Positions 26,336 through 35,136 of a stretch of 64,000 bases of DNA are shown here, one piece after another. The stretch is from Rubripirellula lacrimiformis (GTDB lineage: Bacteria > Planctomycetota > Planctomycetia > Pirellulales > Pirellulaceae). A program made the position numbers and the translations under genes. Each line of letters opens with the position of its first letter. Within the stretch, counting starts at the first letter, position 1. The stretch spans positions 1,426,001 through 1,490,000 of the forward strand of contig NZ_CP036525.1 in assembly GCF_007741535.1 (NCBI RefSeq). Direction: 5' to 3'. Under the pieces are notes generated by a model. The model made no database searches. It saw only the letters and a list, made by a program, of their open reading frames with translations, and was not told the DNA's origin.

Positions 26336-26679
26336 CCGGGTGCGGGTTGGATTTTTACCGATCGGAAGCGACGAGGCGAATTCGACATCGGTGGGCTCTT
26401 GGGGGGGGATGTTGGAATTCTAAATGTCGCCGGCGGATTGCGCCGCGGCGACGGTTTGGATGATGTGCGACGTAACTGTCACGCCAGCCCGATCGCATGC
26501 CGACAACCGCATGCACAGCCAGCGCCGGTCGGTACAGCTTATCGGGTTCGATGGCCGGGTGGGCCTACGGCGCCCCGGATGTCGGAAAGATCGCATATCG
26601 GTAAACTTGGGCCTGGTTTGTTCGATTCCATCGAGAACGTCGCCGCGTTTTCACTGATCTCACCACCGGCTTGCTTCGC
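26336..26679. other. Divergent intergenic region upstream of gcvT
   Basis: A gap of 344 bases between a minus-strand gene and gcvT. The open frames here have no credible features. I checked for a glycine riboswitch, which is a common leader for gcvT, and did not recognise the conserved core; the region is GC-rich with an eight-G run near 26401. Confidence 0.5.
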
Positions 26680-27804
26680 ATGACAGATTCGCTCCAGTTC
26701 ACTCCCTTGGATACTTGGCACCGTCAGGCCGGGGCCAAAATGGTGCCCTTCGCCGGGTACGAGATGCCGATCCAGTATTCGTCGATCGTGACCGAACACC
26801 ACGCCTGTCGAAATTCAGCGGCGCTCTTCGACGTGTCGCACATGGGGCGGCTGCGGTTCGACGGTGATGGCAGCGAATTATTGTTGGACCGACTGCTGAC
26901 GCGACGCGTTTCCGATTTGAAGCTCGGTCGGGTTCGCTATGGTTTGATCTGCAACGATGAAGGCGGCATCCTGGACGATGTGCTGGTTTCGAATCTAGAA
27001 ACCCCGTCACAGCGGCGTTTCCATCTGATGGTGGTCAACGCATCGAACCGGCAAAAGATCATCGATTGGATCACGCCGATTCTGGATGATTTCCCGACCG
27101 TGACGATGTCGGACCGGACGCCCCTGACGGCCATGATCGCAGTCCAAGGTCCCAAGGCGATCGACGTTTGCAAACGGTTGTTCAAGTTTGATCCCAGTCG
27201 GCTGAAGTACTATCAGGCAGCCATCACCGACCAGTTCGCCAAGCCTGCGATCATCAGCCGGACCGGATACACCGGCGAAGACGGGTTCGAATTGGTGGTC
27301 CGCGCCGAGGAAGCCACGCGAGTTTGGGAAAACCTGATGCTGGTCGGACGCGACGAGGGCTTTGTCGCCGCCGGGTTGGGTGCCCGCGATACGCTGCGGA
27401 TGGAAGCCGCGATGCCGCTGTACGGACACGAACTGAACGAAACGATCGATCCGATCACCGCAGGATTGTCGTTCGCCTGTACGCTAGAAAACCATAGTTT
27501 TATCGGCGAAGAGGCGATCCGAAAGGTTGCCGCCGATGGTCCCGCCCAGGTGCGCATCGGACTGTTGCCTGAAGGAAAGCGTCCCGCCCGCGAGGGGTCG
27601 GATGTGTTGACCGCCGAGGGTCAGAAGATCGGGACGGTCACCAGCGGTGGTCCATCGCCGACTTTGGGACACCCGATCGCGATGGCTTACGTTGACGCAC
27701 AGCACGCGGCATTGTCGAATTACCAGATCGACATTCGTGGCAAGGTGGTCGCGGCCAAGCCCACTGCCCTGCCCTTTTATCGCCGGCCCGCTGCTGCGTC
27801 CTAA
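26680..27804 (+). CDS. gcvT: Glycine cleavage system T protein (aminomethyltransferase)
   Basis: Releases ammonia from the aminomethyl-lipoyl group of protein H and passes the one-carbon unit to tetrahydrofolate. The 374-residue length matches the family. Recognisable stretches are TPLDTWHRQAGAKMVPFAGYEMP near the N-terminus, ALFDVSHMG, the folate-binding RTGYTGEDGFEL and the C-terminal GTVTSGGPSPTLGHPIAMAY. I start at the ATG at 26680; the TTG at 26671 in frame gives only three more residues. gcvH follows 71 bases downstream, then a lipoate ligase-like gene, so the cluster covers the T and H proteins and lipoylation. The P protein gene is not in the window. Confidence 0.96.
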   Translation: MTDSLQFTPLDTWHRQAGAKMVPFAGYEMPIQYSSIVTEHHACRNSAALFDVSHMGRLRFDGDGSELLLDRLLTRRVSDLKLGRVRYGLICNDEGGILDDVLVSNLETPSQRRFHLMVVNASNRQKIIDWITPILDDFPTVTMSDRTPLTAMIAVQGPKAIDVCKRLFKFDPSRLKYYQAAITDQFAKPAIISRTGYTGEDGFELVVRAEEATRVWENLMLVGRDEGFVAAGLGARDTLRMEAAMPLYGHELNETIDPITAGLSFACTLENHSFIGEEAIRKVAADGPAQVRIGLLPEGKRPAREGSDVLTAEGQKIGTVTSGGPSPTLGHPIAMAYVDAQHAALSNYQIDIRGKVVAAKPTALPFYRRPAAAS

Positions 27805-27875
27805 TGCGGCGACCAAGCCACCGCCTTTACCGAACACGCCTCTCTTTTTGATCCGTCCCAAGGAACCCACTGATC

Positions 27876-28277
27876 ATGTCTCGTGACCCATCCCAATTGT
27901 TGTATGCCGAAACCCACGAGTGGGCGGACTTGGTGACGGATGCAGATCAGTCGATCGCCACGGTCGGTATTTCGGCGTTTGCTATCGAACAGCTGAACGA
28001 TTTGGTTTACATGGATTTGCCCGAGGTCGGCAAAGCCGTGGTTGCCGGCGAAGAATTCGGCGAGGTTGAATCGGTCAAAGCGGTCAGCCCGCTGTACAGC
28101 CCGGTGACGGGGGAAGTGATCGAAGTCCACGCCGATCTGCCGGATCAATTGGACCAGCTGAACGACGATCCCTACAACTTCGGTTGGATTCTGAAGGTCA
28201 AATTGGCTGATAACGATGGACGTGATCGTTTGATGGACCACGCTGCCTACGAAAAACAATGTGCGGATGCGGGCTAG
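27876..28277 (+). CDS. gcvH: Glycine cleavage system H protein
   Basis: The 133-residue lipoyl carrier of the glycine cleavage complex. The lipoylation site is Lys68 in GEVESVKAVSPLYSPVTGEV, the invariant context for H proteins. The preceding HEWADLV and VGISAFAIEQLNDLVYMDLPEVG and the following NDDPYNFGWILKVK are family blocks. AGGA sits 11 bases ahead of the ATG, a rather long spacing. It is co-oriented with gcvT upstream and a lipoate-protein ligase-like gene downstream; that neighbour is the natural candidate to modify Lys68. Confidence 0.97.
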   Translation: MSRDPSQLLYAETHEWADLVTDADQSIATVGISAFAIEQLNDLVYMDLPEVGKAVVAGEEFGEVESVKAVSPLYSPVTGEVIEVHADLPDQLDQLNDDPYNFGWILKVKLADNDGRDRLMDHAAYEKQCADAG

Positions 28278-28404
28278 TCGATTGCGAAACCTTCGACGCG
28301 TTCAAAACTGTCTCCGCCGGGGCGGTGTGTTTCGGACACTCGCCCGGCTTCTAACCCTGGTGGCTGTGCCGTATCGGCCGGCGGCTGATGCGATCTGCGT
28401 ATCC

Positions 28405-28410
28405 GGAGGT
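28405..28410 (+). promoter_or_regulatory. Strong ribosome binding site (GGAGGT)
   Basis: GGAGGT lies eight bases upstream of the ATG at 28419 and fixes the start of the lipoate ligase-like gene. It is unusually close to consensus for this window, where many genes show weak sites. Confidence 0.7.
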
Positions 28411-28418
28411 CGGCACTG

Positions 28419-29246
28419 ATGTCGTTGGACGAGGGTCGACTGATCGATTTAGCGGCTGGCGATGCGGCCGAGAATATGTCGCTGGATCAGGCCATGTTGG
28501 AATCCGTCGATCAGGGTGGACCGCCGACATTGCGTTTGTACCGATGGCGAAAACCGACGTTGTCGCTGGGTTATTTCCAGCGATACGCCGACCGGAAACA
28601 ACACTCGGAAAGCAGCCAGTGTGTTTGCGTGCGTCGAGGGTCGGGCGGCGGTGCGATCCTTCACGATTCCGAATTGACCTACAGTTTGGCTTGGCCGATT
28701 GACCCTCGGCAAACCGGTGCCAATACGCGGCTGTATCGTCTGACCCACGATGCGATTGCCCGTGCGATCGCTGAATTTGGGCTGCGAGCGGTGCCCCACT
28801 CGGTTGCCGGAAGAAACGACATTTCGTCTGGATTGGCAGCGTCCGCGGAGTCGGGCCAAGCCGATCGGGATGACAATCCGGCACGATCAGTGGCCGAAAA
28901 ACGCCCCGATCCGTTTCTTTGTTTCCAGCGGCGTACGGCTGATGACCTGATTGTCAGCGGGTACAAAGTGCTGGGCAGCGCCCAGCGAAAAGGCAAACGG
29001 GCGGTGTTGCAGCATGGCAGTCTGTTGGTTCGGGCCAGTCCTTTTGCCCCTGAATTGCCGGGGATCTGGGATTTAGGTGGGGCAACCGATTCGGTCCAGC
29101 AAATCGCCGCGTGCGTGGCCAGCAATCTGTCGCAGACTCTGCAGATCGCTTGGAACAAGGCTCCGTTTAGCCGGGCTGAAGTCGTCGCGGCCCAAAAGAT
29201 CGCACAGGATCGTTACGATAATCCGGATTGGCTTGCCCGTCGTTAG
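28419..29246 (+). CDS. Lipoate--protein ligase A family protein
   Basis: A 275-residue member of the biotin/lipoate ligase fold. Family blocks are LRLYRWRKPTLSLGYFQ, the lipoate-binding RRGSGGGAILHDSELTYSL and KVLGSAQRKGKRAVLQHGSLL, which contains the invariant catalytic Lys. An insertion of about 45 polar residues (GQADRDDNPARSVAEKRPD) lies between the second and third block. Its place directly after gcvH suggests it attaches lipoate or octanoate to the H protein. The sequence alone does not separate a true lipoate ligase from an octanoyltransferase of the LipM type. Confidence 0.85.
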   Translation: MSLDEGRLIDLAAGDAAENMSLDQAMLESVDQGGPPTLRLYRWRKPTLSLGYFQRYADRKQHSESSQCVCVRRGSGGGAILHDSELTYSLAWPIDPRQTGANTRLYRLTHDAIARAIAEFGLRAVPHSVAGRNDISSGLAASAESGQADRDDNPARSVAEKRPDPFLCFQRRTADDLIVSGYKVLGSAQRKGKRAVLQHGSLLVRASPFAPELPGIWDLGGATDSVQQIAACVASNLSQTLQIAWNKAPFSRAEVVAAQKIAQDRYDNPDWLARR

Positions 29247-29577
29247 GTGGGTCATGTTCACCTAATGTGGGCGGGTCTTGTCCGCCGATTACTATGTAAC
29301 GTTGTGTCGATTTGCCGTGTTTGTGCCTAACCGGGATATTCTCCGCCTTGAAAGCGCTTAGAATAGAAATGATCTCGGGGCCCAGCGGCGTGAATTCCTT
29401 CGATGATGGTGGCCAAATTGACATCCATTGTCATCGACAAGTGTGTCCCGAGAATGAGTCGACGACCTTGCTGATACCAGCTGCCGATTCGACTGATGTC
29501 GTTTCTAGGCCTCGGAAAATTTTCTTAGCCATTGCCGAGCTTGGGTCGTTGTTAACTGTGCCAACAGAGGGTGATCG
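29247..29577. other. Intergenic region upstream of FHA gene
   Basis: A gap of 331 bases with no credible gene. GGCGG-gtcttg-TCCGCC just after the ligase stop can form a short hairpin but lacks a T tract. The rest is less GC-rich than the flanking genes and likely carries the promoter of the FHA gene; no clear core promoter is visible to me. Confidence 0.45.
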
Positions 29578-30291
29578 ATGCAGGTGAAGCTGAAGGTCCT
29601 AACCGGGAGTCACGAAGGCAAGGAAATTGCCGTCTCTAGCGAGAAATTTCTGGTTGGACGTAGCGAAGTATGCCAATTGCGCCCTAAGAGCGAATCGGTC
29701 AGTCGCAAGCACTGCATCATCGTCTTGAAGGACAATCGCGTTCTGGTTCAAGACTTGAAGAGTCGCAATGGGACGTTCGTCAACGACAAACGTTTGCCCG
29801 TCGACAAAGCCAAAGTACTCAAAGGTGGCGACGAACTTCGAATCGGCAAATTGCTATTCGAGGTTGTCATCGAACATGGCCTGCAAGCGGCCAAGAAACC
29901 CGAAGTCGCGGACGTCGGTGATGCCGCTGCTCGTACCGTCGAAGCCGGATCGCAAGACAGTCGGTTCGAAGCCGTCGATGTTGGCGATTGGTTGGACGAA
30001 GCCGATCAGATTGACCGTGTCCGCAAATTGTCCGATCCCGAAACCCGACAATTCCATTTGGATCAGAGCGTCGATTCGGCGGACTCTGGGGATCCAAGTT
30101 CGGACAACAAAGATTCCGATGGTGACAGCACGGACCTGTCCGTCAGCGAGTCAACGACGGCAAAGAAACGGCCCGACAAAAAGAAAAAACAAGCACCGGG
30201 CAAACTGCCTGCCGATATGAAGAAGGCGATGACGGACAATTCACGTGATGCCGCCGACAACGCGTTGAAGCGGTTCTTCAGCGGTCGCTAA
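29578..30291 (+). CDS. FHA domain protein
   Basis: A 237-residue protein with an N-terminal forkhead-associated domain (about residues 3-95). The phosphothreonine-binding residues are in place: FLVGRSEVCQL, SVSRKHCIIV and LKSRNGTFVND. The C-terminal 140 residues are acidic and Ser/Asp-rich, then strongly basic (KKRPDKKKKQAPGK), and end in a short conserved-looking LKRFFSGR. No membrane segment. FHA domains read phosphothreonine, so a Ser/Thr kinase is the expected partner; one is encoded far away in this window but no link can be shown. GAGGGTGAT ahead of the ATG fits as ribosome-binding site. It is followed closely by the ECF sigma gene. Confidence 0.9.
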   Translation: MQVKLKVLTGSHEGKEIAVSSEKFLVGRSEVCQLRPKSESVSRKHCIIVLKDNRVLVQDLKSRNGTFVNDKRLPVDKAKVLKGGDELRIGKLLFEVVIEHGLQAAKKPEVADVGDAAARTVEAGSQDSRFEAVDVGDWLDEADQIDRVRKLSDPETRQFHLDQSVDSADSGDPSSDNKDSDGDSTDLSVSESTTAKKRPDKKKKQAPGKLPADMKKAMTDNSRDAADNALKRFFSGR

Positions 30292-30407
30292 TGCTGCGTT
30301 CGCACCAGAGGTGCGGTATCGGCGGCAAGCGAATGTTCGCTCGGGGGCCGTCGTGGAATTTGCCCGAATTCCCTGTGATTCATTTGATCGCGATCGAGGT
30401 TTTTTCG

Positions 30408-30965
30408 ATGGACGAGTCCAACGCCGCCTTGGTCGAACAGTTCTTTGCCTGTGACGAACAAGCGTTTGACAAGTTGGTCGGACGCCATCATTCGTTGGTG
30501 TTCCGCGTTTGTCTGCGGATGCTAGGTCATCGACAAGATGCCGAAGACGCCACTCAAGAAACGTTTTCGCGGATGGCCAGGTATTTAAGCCGGTGGGACC
30601 AGCGGCGTCCCTTGGAACCGTGGTTGGTGACGATCGCTGGGAATCGTTGCCGTTCTTTGATCGCTGGAAAACAGCGACGTCATGTTTTCCCGCTTGCCGA
30701 CGATCCGGCAACCACGTCCGCCGCTGAACAGCAAAATGCTGATCAGTTGGCCGAAGAAGTGGGGCTGGCGCTGGCACAACTGCCGGCCGAACAGCGGATG
30801 GCGTTTGAACTGTTCCACCAGCAGTCGATGGGGTACGCCGACATTGCAGCGAAGATGGGACGGCCCGTCGGCACGATCAAAACGTGGGTCCATCGTACTC
30901 GCAACCACCTGATCGAATCGCTTTGTCAGCGAGAGGTTCTTTCGGCCAACGGAGGTGTATCGTGA
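30408..30965 (+). CDS. ECF-family RNA polymerase sigma factor
   Basis: A 185-residue sigma-70 family factor. Region 2 spans about residues 15-85 (FDKLVGRHHSLVFRVCLRML, AEDATQETFSRMARYL) and region 4 about 120-172 (LPAEQRMAFELFHQQSMGY, GRPVGTIKTWVHRTRN helix-turn-helix). I start at the ATG at 30408, with GAGG eight bases upstream; the longer open frame to 30291 would add residues with no similarity. The stop overlaps the GTG start of the anti-sigma gene (GTGA). It should direct transcription of an envelope-related regulon when released from the anti-sigma factor. Confidence 0.93.
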   Translation: MDESNAALVEQFFACDEQAFDKLVGRHHSLVFRVCLRMLGHRQDAEDATQETFSRMARYLSRWDQRRPLEPWLVTIAGNRCRSLIAGKQRRHVFPLADDPATTSAAEQQNADQLAEEVGLALAQLPAEQRMAFELFHQQSMGYADIAAKMGRPVGTIKTWVHRTRNHLIESLCQREVLSANGGVS

Positions 30966-31567
30966 ACTCGAGGCCGGAAGATTCCCCACGCGAATCGATC
31001 GACGGTTCGCCGTGCGATGCGTTTGAAGATTCGGTGCAACGATGTCTGGACCAACGGCAATCGCCGCTGGCCGATGAACGTTTGGTGCAGCATGCGCAGC
31101 TGTGTTCGCGTTGCCATCAGCGGCTGCAGGCTTGGACGCAGGTCCAGTCTTACGTGACGCGATCGGAAACCGGGTTGGATAGCGTGGCGGGCGGCACGGC
31201 ACTGCACGCACCCATCGGTCGCACCGGCGGGCTATCGCGTCGATTCGGTGGGCTGATGACTGCTGCGGTCGTCGCCGGGCTGACGTTGACCGGATGGTCC
31301 TACTATCGCAGTCATTCCGCGGATCAGTCCGTCGCCGACGCATCGATGTTGGGCGATGCTCGTTTGATGTCTGTGGCCGATGGTTCCGATATCCATTTGG
31401 CAGGCGACGATCTTTTGTTTTGGTGGCAGGGGGTTCAACAGCGAGATTGGATTCAGCAGACGATGCCTGCCGTTCGCTCGGTCCGCGAGGGCGTCGCACC
31501 GGTGGGGCGATCGCTGCGTCGAGCTGTCACGATTTTGGCCACTGGCAGCCAGGGGCAAACCTCATGA
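30962..31567 (+). CDS. Zinc-finger anti-sigma factor, membrane-anchored
   Basis: A 201-residue protein starting at a GTG that overlaps the sigma factor stop by four bases. The N-terminal part has the anti-sigma zinc-binding pattern His44-X3-Cys48-X2-Cys51 (HAQLCSRC), and one transmembrane helix follows at about residues 97-117 (GLMTAAVVAGLTLTGWSYY). The remaining 80 residues would face the periplasm. By family it binds and holds the upstream ECF factor at the membrane. Its stop overlaps the start of the hydrolase-like gene (ATGA), so the three proteins are made as one coupled unit and the third is a candidate sensor or effector. Confidence 0.85.
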   Translation: MNSRPEDSPRESIDGSPCDAFEDSVQRCLDQRQSPLADERLVQHAQLCSRCHQRLQAWTQVQSYVTRSETGLDSVAGGTALHAPIGRTGGLSRRFGGLMTAAVVAGLTLTGWSYYRSHSADQSVADASMLGDARLMSVADGSDIHLAGDDLLFWWQGVQQRDWIQQTMPAVRSVREGVAPVGRSLRRAVTILATGSQGQTS

Positions 31568-33996
31568 TCACTTTGCGAACGGCATTCGGTGGGCTCGTCG
31601 CTTCGGTGCTGCGATCGCCGTGGGCGTGGTGGATGCTGTTGGTGACTGGAACTGCATTCGGTGGTCCCGTGGCACGGGCGGAACAGATTTTTCAGCTTCG
31701 AAACGGGATGGTGCTGCGCGGTTTGATGGCCGAGGTTCCAACCCTGAAGGAAGGTTTTGGGGCCGCCGCGGCGGGCCAGGCCAATGTGTCGCCGATCTGG
31801 TTGATCGATGACGGACTGCGTCGTGTCTACATTCACGGCAAAGGAATGACGCAGGGGAATCCGATCGATGTCGCCGATCCAACGCAGGGGATCGACCTTT
31901 GGCAACCGACTCCGCTGGGCGGGAAAGCTGTCGCGGGTTTGGGGTCGATCTTGGCGGTCTCGCCGTTCAACGAATACGGGCGCCGACTGTTGACGATGCG
32001 TGGCCCCGAAGGCCCGGTGAACGTGGTCCAAGGGATCAAAGAACTGAATTCTCGCTACACCAAGTTGAGCGCGCTGAAGGGAAATCCGTCGTTGTTGTGG
32101 GATATGCGAGTCGCGACCGCGTCGATCGATTCAGCAACGCTGAAGCGGATCTTTGACAGACGCATCCCAGCCGATGATCTTGACGCGAAACTGCAGACAG
32201 TGCGTTTCTTCCAGGACGCGAAACGTTTTGATGACGCGAAAGAGGCTCTGTCTGCAATCGAGCCGTTCCCGGCGGACATCGATCGTGACGCGATGCTGAT
32301 CGCGTTGACCGAACAACAGGCTGGCCAATTGTTGGACGAAGCCAAAGTTCGTGCGGCCGCCGGTCAGTACCAGTTGGCTCGCGGGATCCTTTCAAATTTC
32401 CCGACACAGGCCGTGGGGCGAATCACTCGTATCCAGGTCCAAGACGAACTGAAGAAACTGGACGATTCTGCTGGCGAAGCGGCCGCGTTGAGCCAGTTGC
32501 TGCGTGATCATGTTGCCAAGTTAGTGCCGGCCCAAGCCGAACCTCTGGCTGGCATCGTTGACGAAATCAGCCAGGGCCTGTCGCCTGACACGTTGTCTCG
32601 GCTGAGCGATTTTTCACGGTTGGGGAAATCCGAAGATGTCGCCTTGGATGATCGGGTGGCGTTGGCGATTGCGGGTTGGTTGTTGGGCAGTGGTTCGGGG
32701 GAACAGAATCTAAGCGTGGCTACCGCACTGATCAAAGTACGCGATTTGGTCGCCGAGTATCTGGGACCGGCCGATCCGCTTCGCCGCCAAGCGATCTTGG
32801 AAACTTTGGCGACCCTGGAAGGTGCCCAACCGGAATACGTTGATCGGATGCTGCCGTTGTTGGCGCCGCCGCTGGATTGGCCCGCAGGATCGGCTGTCGA
32901 AGGTGTTGACGGTTTTTACAGCGTCGATACCGAACGTGCACGGTACGCGATCCAGTTGCCGCCCGAATACAACCCACTGCGTTCCTATCCGTGCGTGTTG
33001 GCATTGCACGGTGCAGGCGGCTATGCCGAGGACGAAATCGATTGGTGGGCCGGCGCGGTTCGCCCGGACCAAGTGGCTAGCCAGCCAGCGCAGCAAAACG
33101 GCGAACCGGTCCTTCAAGATCGCCAACCCACCAAGTCACGACTGGGGCACGCTTCGCGCAACGGTTTCATCGTGGTCGCCCCGGTCTGGAGCCGCACCGG
33201 TCAGGCAGTCTACGAGTACACGCCGCAGGAACATGAACGAGTGTTGGCGGCGATGCGGGACGCGATGCGGCGGGCGTCGATCGATTCCGATCGGATCTAC
33301 ATCTCTGGCCATGGCGAAGGGGGAACGGCAGCGTGGGACATGGCGCTGGCGCACCCGGATCTATGGGCCGGCATGATTCCGATCAGCGGATCGCCGTCAA
33401 AGACCGTGCATCACTTTGAATTGAACGCTCGTTACCTGCCGATGTACATCGTGATGGGCGAATTGGACGCGGTTCGTGCCGACGGATCGATCATGGACGA
33501 CTACATGTCTTTCAACCACGATGCGATGGTTGTGATGTATCGTGGCCGTGGCCGCGAACCATTCTTTGACGAAATCCCGAGACTGTTTGAATGGATGCAG
33601 TCGCCTGCCCATCGTCGTCGTGATCCGCCCCAAGAAATCGCGGTTTCGACGATGCGAGCCGGGGACCAATTCTTTTGGTGGTTAGAACTGAACGATCTGA
33701 AGCCCGACGTGCAAATCGATCCGATCCTGTGGTCGACCGCATCACGAATTCGATCCGGCAAAGTCAACGCTTCGATTGGAACGGGCAATCAAGTTCGTAT
33801 CAGCGGGCCGGCGGAACGGTTCACCGTGATGTTCCGACCCCAGCCGGGAATCGACATGGCTGACGAGATCGTGGTTCGCGCGGGCAATCGGCCCTATCGG
33901 TTCCAGTTTGATGGATCGTTGGAAGTATTGCTGGAAGATGCGCGTCGCCGGGCGGATCGAAAGCGGGCATTTTGGTTTCGAGCCACCATTCCCTAG
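31564..33996 (+). CDS. Secreted alpha/beta-hydrolase-fold protein lacking catalytic Ser and His
   Basis: An 810-residue protein with an N-terminal signal or anchor (WAWWMLLVTGTAFGGPVARA) and about 420 residues of helical, repeat-like sequence before a C-terminal alpha/beta-hydrolase domain. The domain shows CVLALHGAGGYAEDEIDWWAG, then the nucleophile elbow reads GHGEGG with Gly584 where Ser is expected, Asp635 in GELDAVRAD is kept, and the catalytic His position reads GRGREPF with Arg664. Related planctomycete proteins that I recall have GHSMGG and GRGHE. It is therefore probably a binding or sensing protein, not an esterase. The start is the ATG at 31564 overlapping the anti-sigma stop; the open frame to 31294 lies inside that gene. 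Confidence 0.8.
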   Translation: MITLRTAFGGLVASVLRSPWAWWMLLVTGTAFGGPVARAEQIFQLRNGMVLRGLMAEVPTLKEGFGAAAAGQANVSPIWLIDDGLRRVYIHGKGMTQGNPIDVADPTQGIDLWQPTPLGGKAVAGLGSILAVSPFNEYGRRLLTMRGPEGPVNVVQGIKELNSRYTKLSALKGNPSLLWDMRVATASIDSATLKRIFDRRIPADDLDAKLQTVRFFQDAKRFDDAKEALSAIEPFPADIDRDAMLIALTEQQAGQLLDEAKVRAAAGQYQLARGILSNFPTQAVGRITRIQVQDELKKLDDSAGEAAALSQLLRDHVAKLVPAQAEPLAGIVDEISQGLSPDTLSRLSDFSRLGKSEDVALDDRVALAIAGWLLGSGSGEQNLSVATALIKVRDLVAEYLGPADPLRRQAILETLATLEGAQPEYVDRMLPLLAPPLDWPAGSAVEGVDGFYSVDTERARYAIQLPPEYNPLRSYPCVLALHGAGGYAEDEIDWWAGAVRPDQVASQPAQQNGEPVLQDRQPTKSRLGHASRNGFIVVAPVWSRTGQAVYEYTPQEHERVLAAMRDAMRRASIDSDRIYISGHGEGGTAAWDMALAHPDLWAGMIPISGSPSKTVHHFELNARYLPMYIVMGELDAVRADGSIMDDYMSFNHDAMVVMYRGRGREPFFDEIPRLFEWMQSPAHRRRDPPQEIAVSTMRAGDQFFWWLELNDLKPDVQIDPILWSTASRIRSGKVNASIGTGNQVRISGPAERFTVMFRPQPGIDMADEIVVRAGNRPYRFQFDGSLEVLLEDARRRADRKRAFWFRATIP

Positions 33997-34067
33997 CGTC
34001 GTTCGCCCAACGAACCACTGTCCGGTTTGCTACTGAATCCCCTTTTCGCACCATCTGAATCTGTGCC

Positions 34068-34979
34068 ATGAAACGTCGTGAATTTTTGCAAGGCCCGGCC
34101 TTGGGAGCTTGCTCTGCTGCACTGGTGGCCGGCGCCGCGTGTGCCGATGAAACGTCCCCCGATTCGGCGGCCCGCGATGACGCTGGATCGGCTGGAACTT
34201 CGCGTCGGCGTGTCCGGCAATCCGTGATGGGGTGGTGTTTCAAAGATACGCCACCGGTTGAACTCGCCAAGCACTGCCAGCGAATCGGGCTCGAGGCCAT
34301 CGAAGGGATTGGTTCGGCCGACTACGACGCGGTGACCAAAATGGGGGTCAAGATTTCGCTGGTCAGCAGTCATGGATTTGCCAAAGGCCCACTGGATCCC
34401 GAAAACCACGCGATGGTCGAGGCGAAGCTGCGCGATGGGATCGATTTGGCAGTCCGCTATGGGGCCCCCAACGTGATCACGTTCACCGGCATGGCCAAAG
34501 CAGGGATTTCGGACGCCGCGGCTCGCAAAAATTGCCTGGCGGCATGGAAACGCGTCATTCCCTATGCCGAACAAAAGGGGATTGGGATTGTCTTGGAACA
34601 TCTGAACAGCAAGGACGATTCGCACCCTATGAAGGGGCACCCCGGTTACTGGGGTGACGACCTCCATTTGTGTGCCGATTTGGTCCAGGCTGTCGGTTCG
34701 CCAAGATTCCAGTTGCTATTTGATATCTATCATGTGCAAATCATGAACGGTGATTTGATCCGGAATGTGAACCGCTATCACGAGATTGTGGGGCATTATC
34801 ACACCGCCGGGAATCCTGGCCGCGGAGAACTAGACGATTCTCAAGAAATCCAATATCCAGCAGTGATTCGTGCGATAATGAACACGGGATACGATGGCTA
34901 CATCGCCCAAGAGTTCATTCCGACTTCCGCGGATCCGATCGCCTCGCTAGAGCAAGCATTCACGGTATGTGACGTTTGA
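34068..34979 (+). CDS. Secreted TIM-barrel sugar isomerase (hydroxypyruvate isomerase-like)
   Basis: A 303-residue xylose-isomerase-like TIM barrel with a twin-arginine-type N-terminus (MKRREFLQGPALGACSAALV), so it is probably exported folded. Barrel signatures and metal ligands: VLEHLNS (Glu), LFDIYHVQIMNGD (Asp), GHYHTAGNPGRGE (His region) and AQEFIPT (Glu). This set matches the hydroxypyruvate isomerase / Hyi group within the AP endonuclease 2 superfamily. The family includes many sugar-processing enzymes in planctomycetes, so the exact substrate is open. It is separated by 71 bases from the hydrolase-like gene and may be read as part of the same transcript. Confidence 0.82.
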   Translation: MKRREFLQGPALGACSAALVAGAACADETSPDSAARDDAGSAGTSRRRVRQSVMGWCFKDTPPVELAKHCQRIGLEAIEGIGSADYDAVTKMGVKISLVSSHGFAKGPLDPENHAMVEAKLRDGIDLAVRYGAPNVITFTGMAKAGISDAAARKNCLAAWKRVIPYAEQKGIGIVLEHLNSKDDSHPMKGHPGYWGDDLHLCADLVQAVGSPRFQLLFDIYHVQIMNGDLIRNVNRYHEIVGHYHTAGNPGRGELDDSQEIQYPAVIRAIMNTGYDGYIAQEFIPTSADPIASLEQAFTVCDV

Positions 34980-35136
34980 TCTTGGCTGGGGCAATGGCGG
35001 ATGGAAGATGGGATGGGTCATGGGACAGTGGAACCTAATCGTCTGTGGTCGTGTCCTAAAACGGATCCGTGACGCCCCGCCGCCCTACCCTGCCCTGCTG
35101 TGAAACTTCTCTTGTCGAAGTCGAAGTTTTCACGCG

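Noticed and set aside
26336-26679. Glycine riboswitch ahead of gcvT
   Set aside because: The conserved core was not recognisable by eye; a covariance search would be needed to overturn this.
31294-31563. N-terminal extension of the hydrolase-like protein
   Set aside because: It lies inside the anti-sigma gene in another frame; the ATGA overlap at 31564 gives a natural start.
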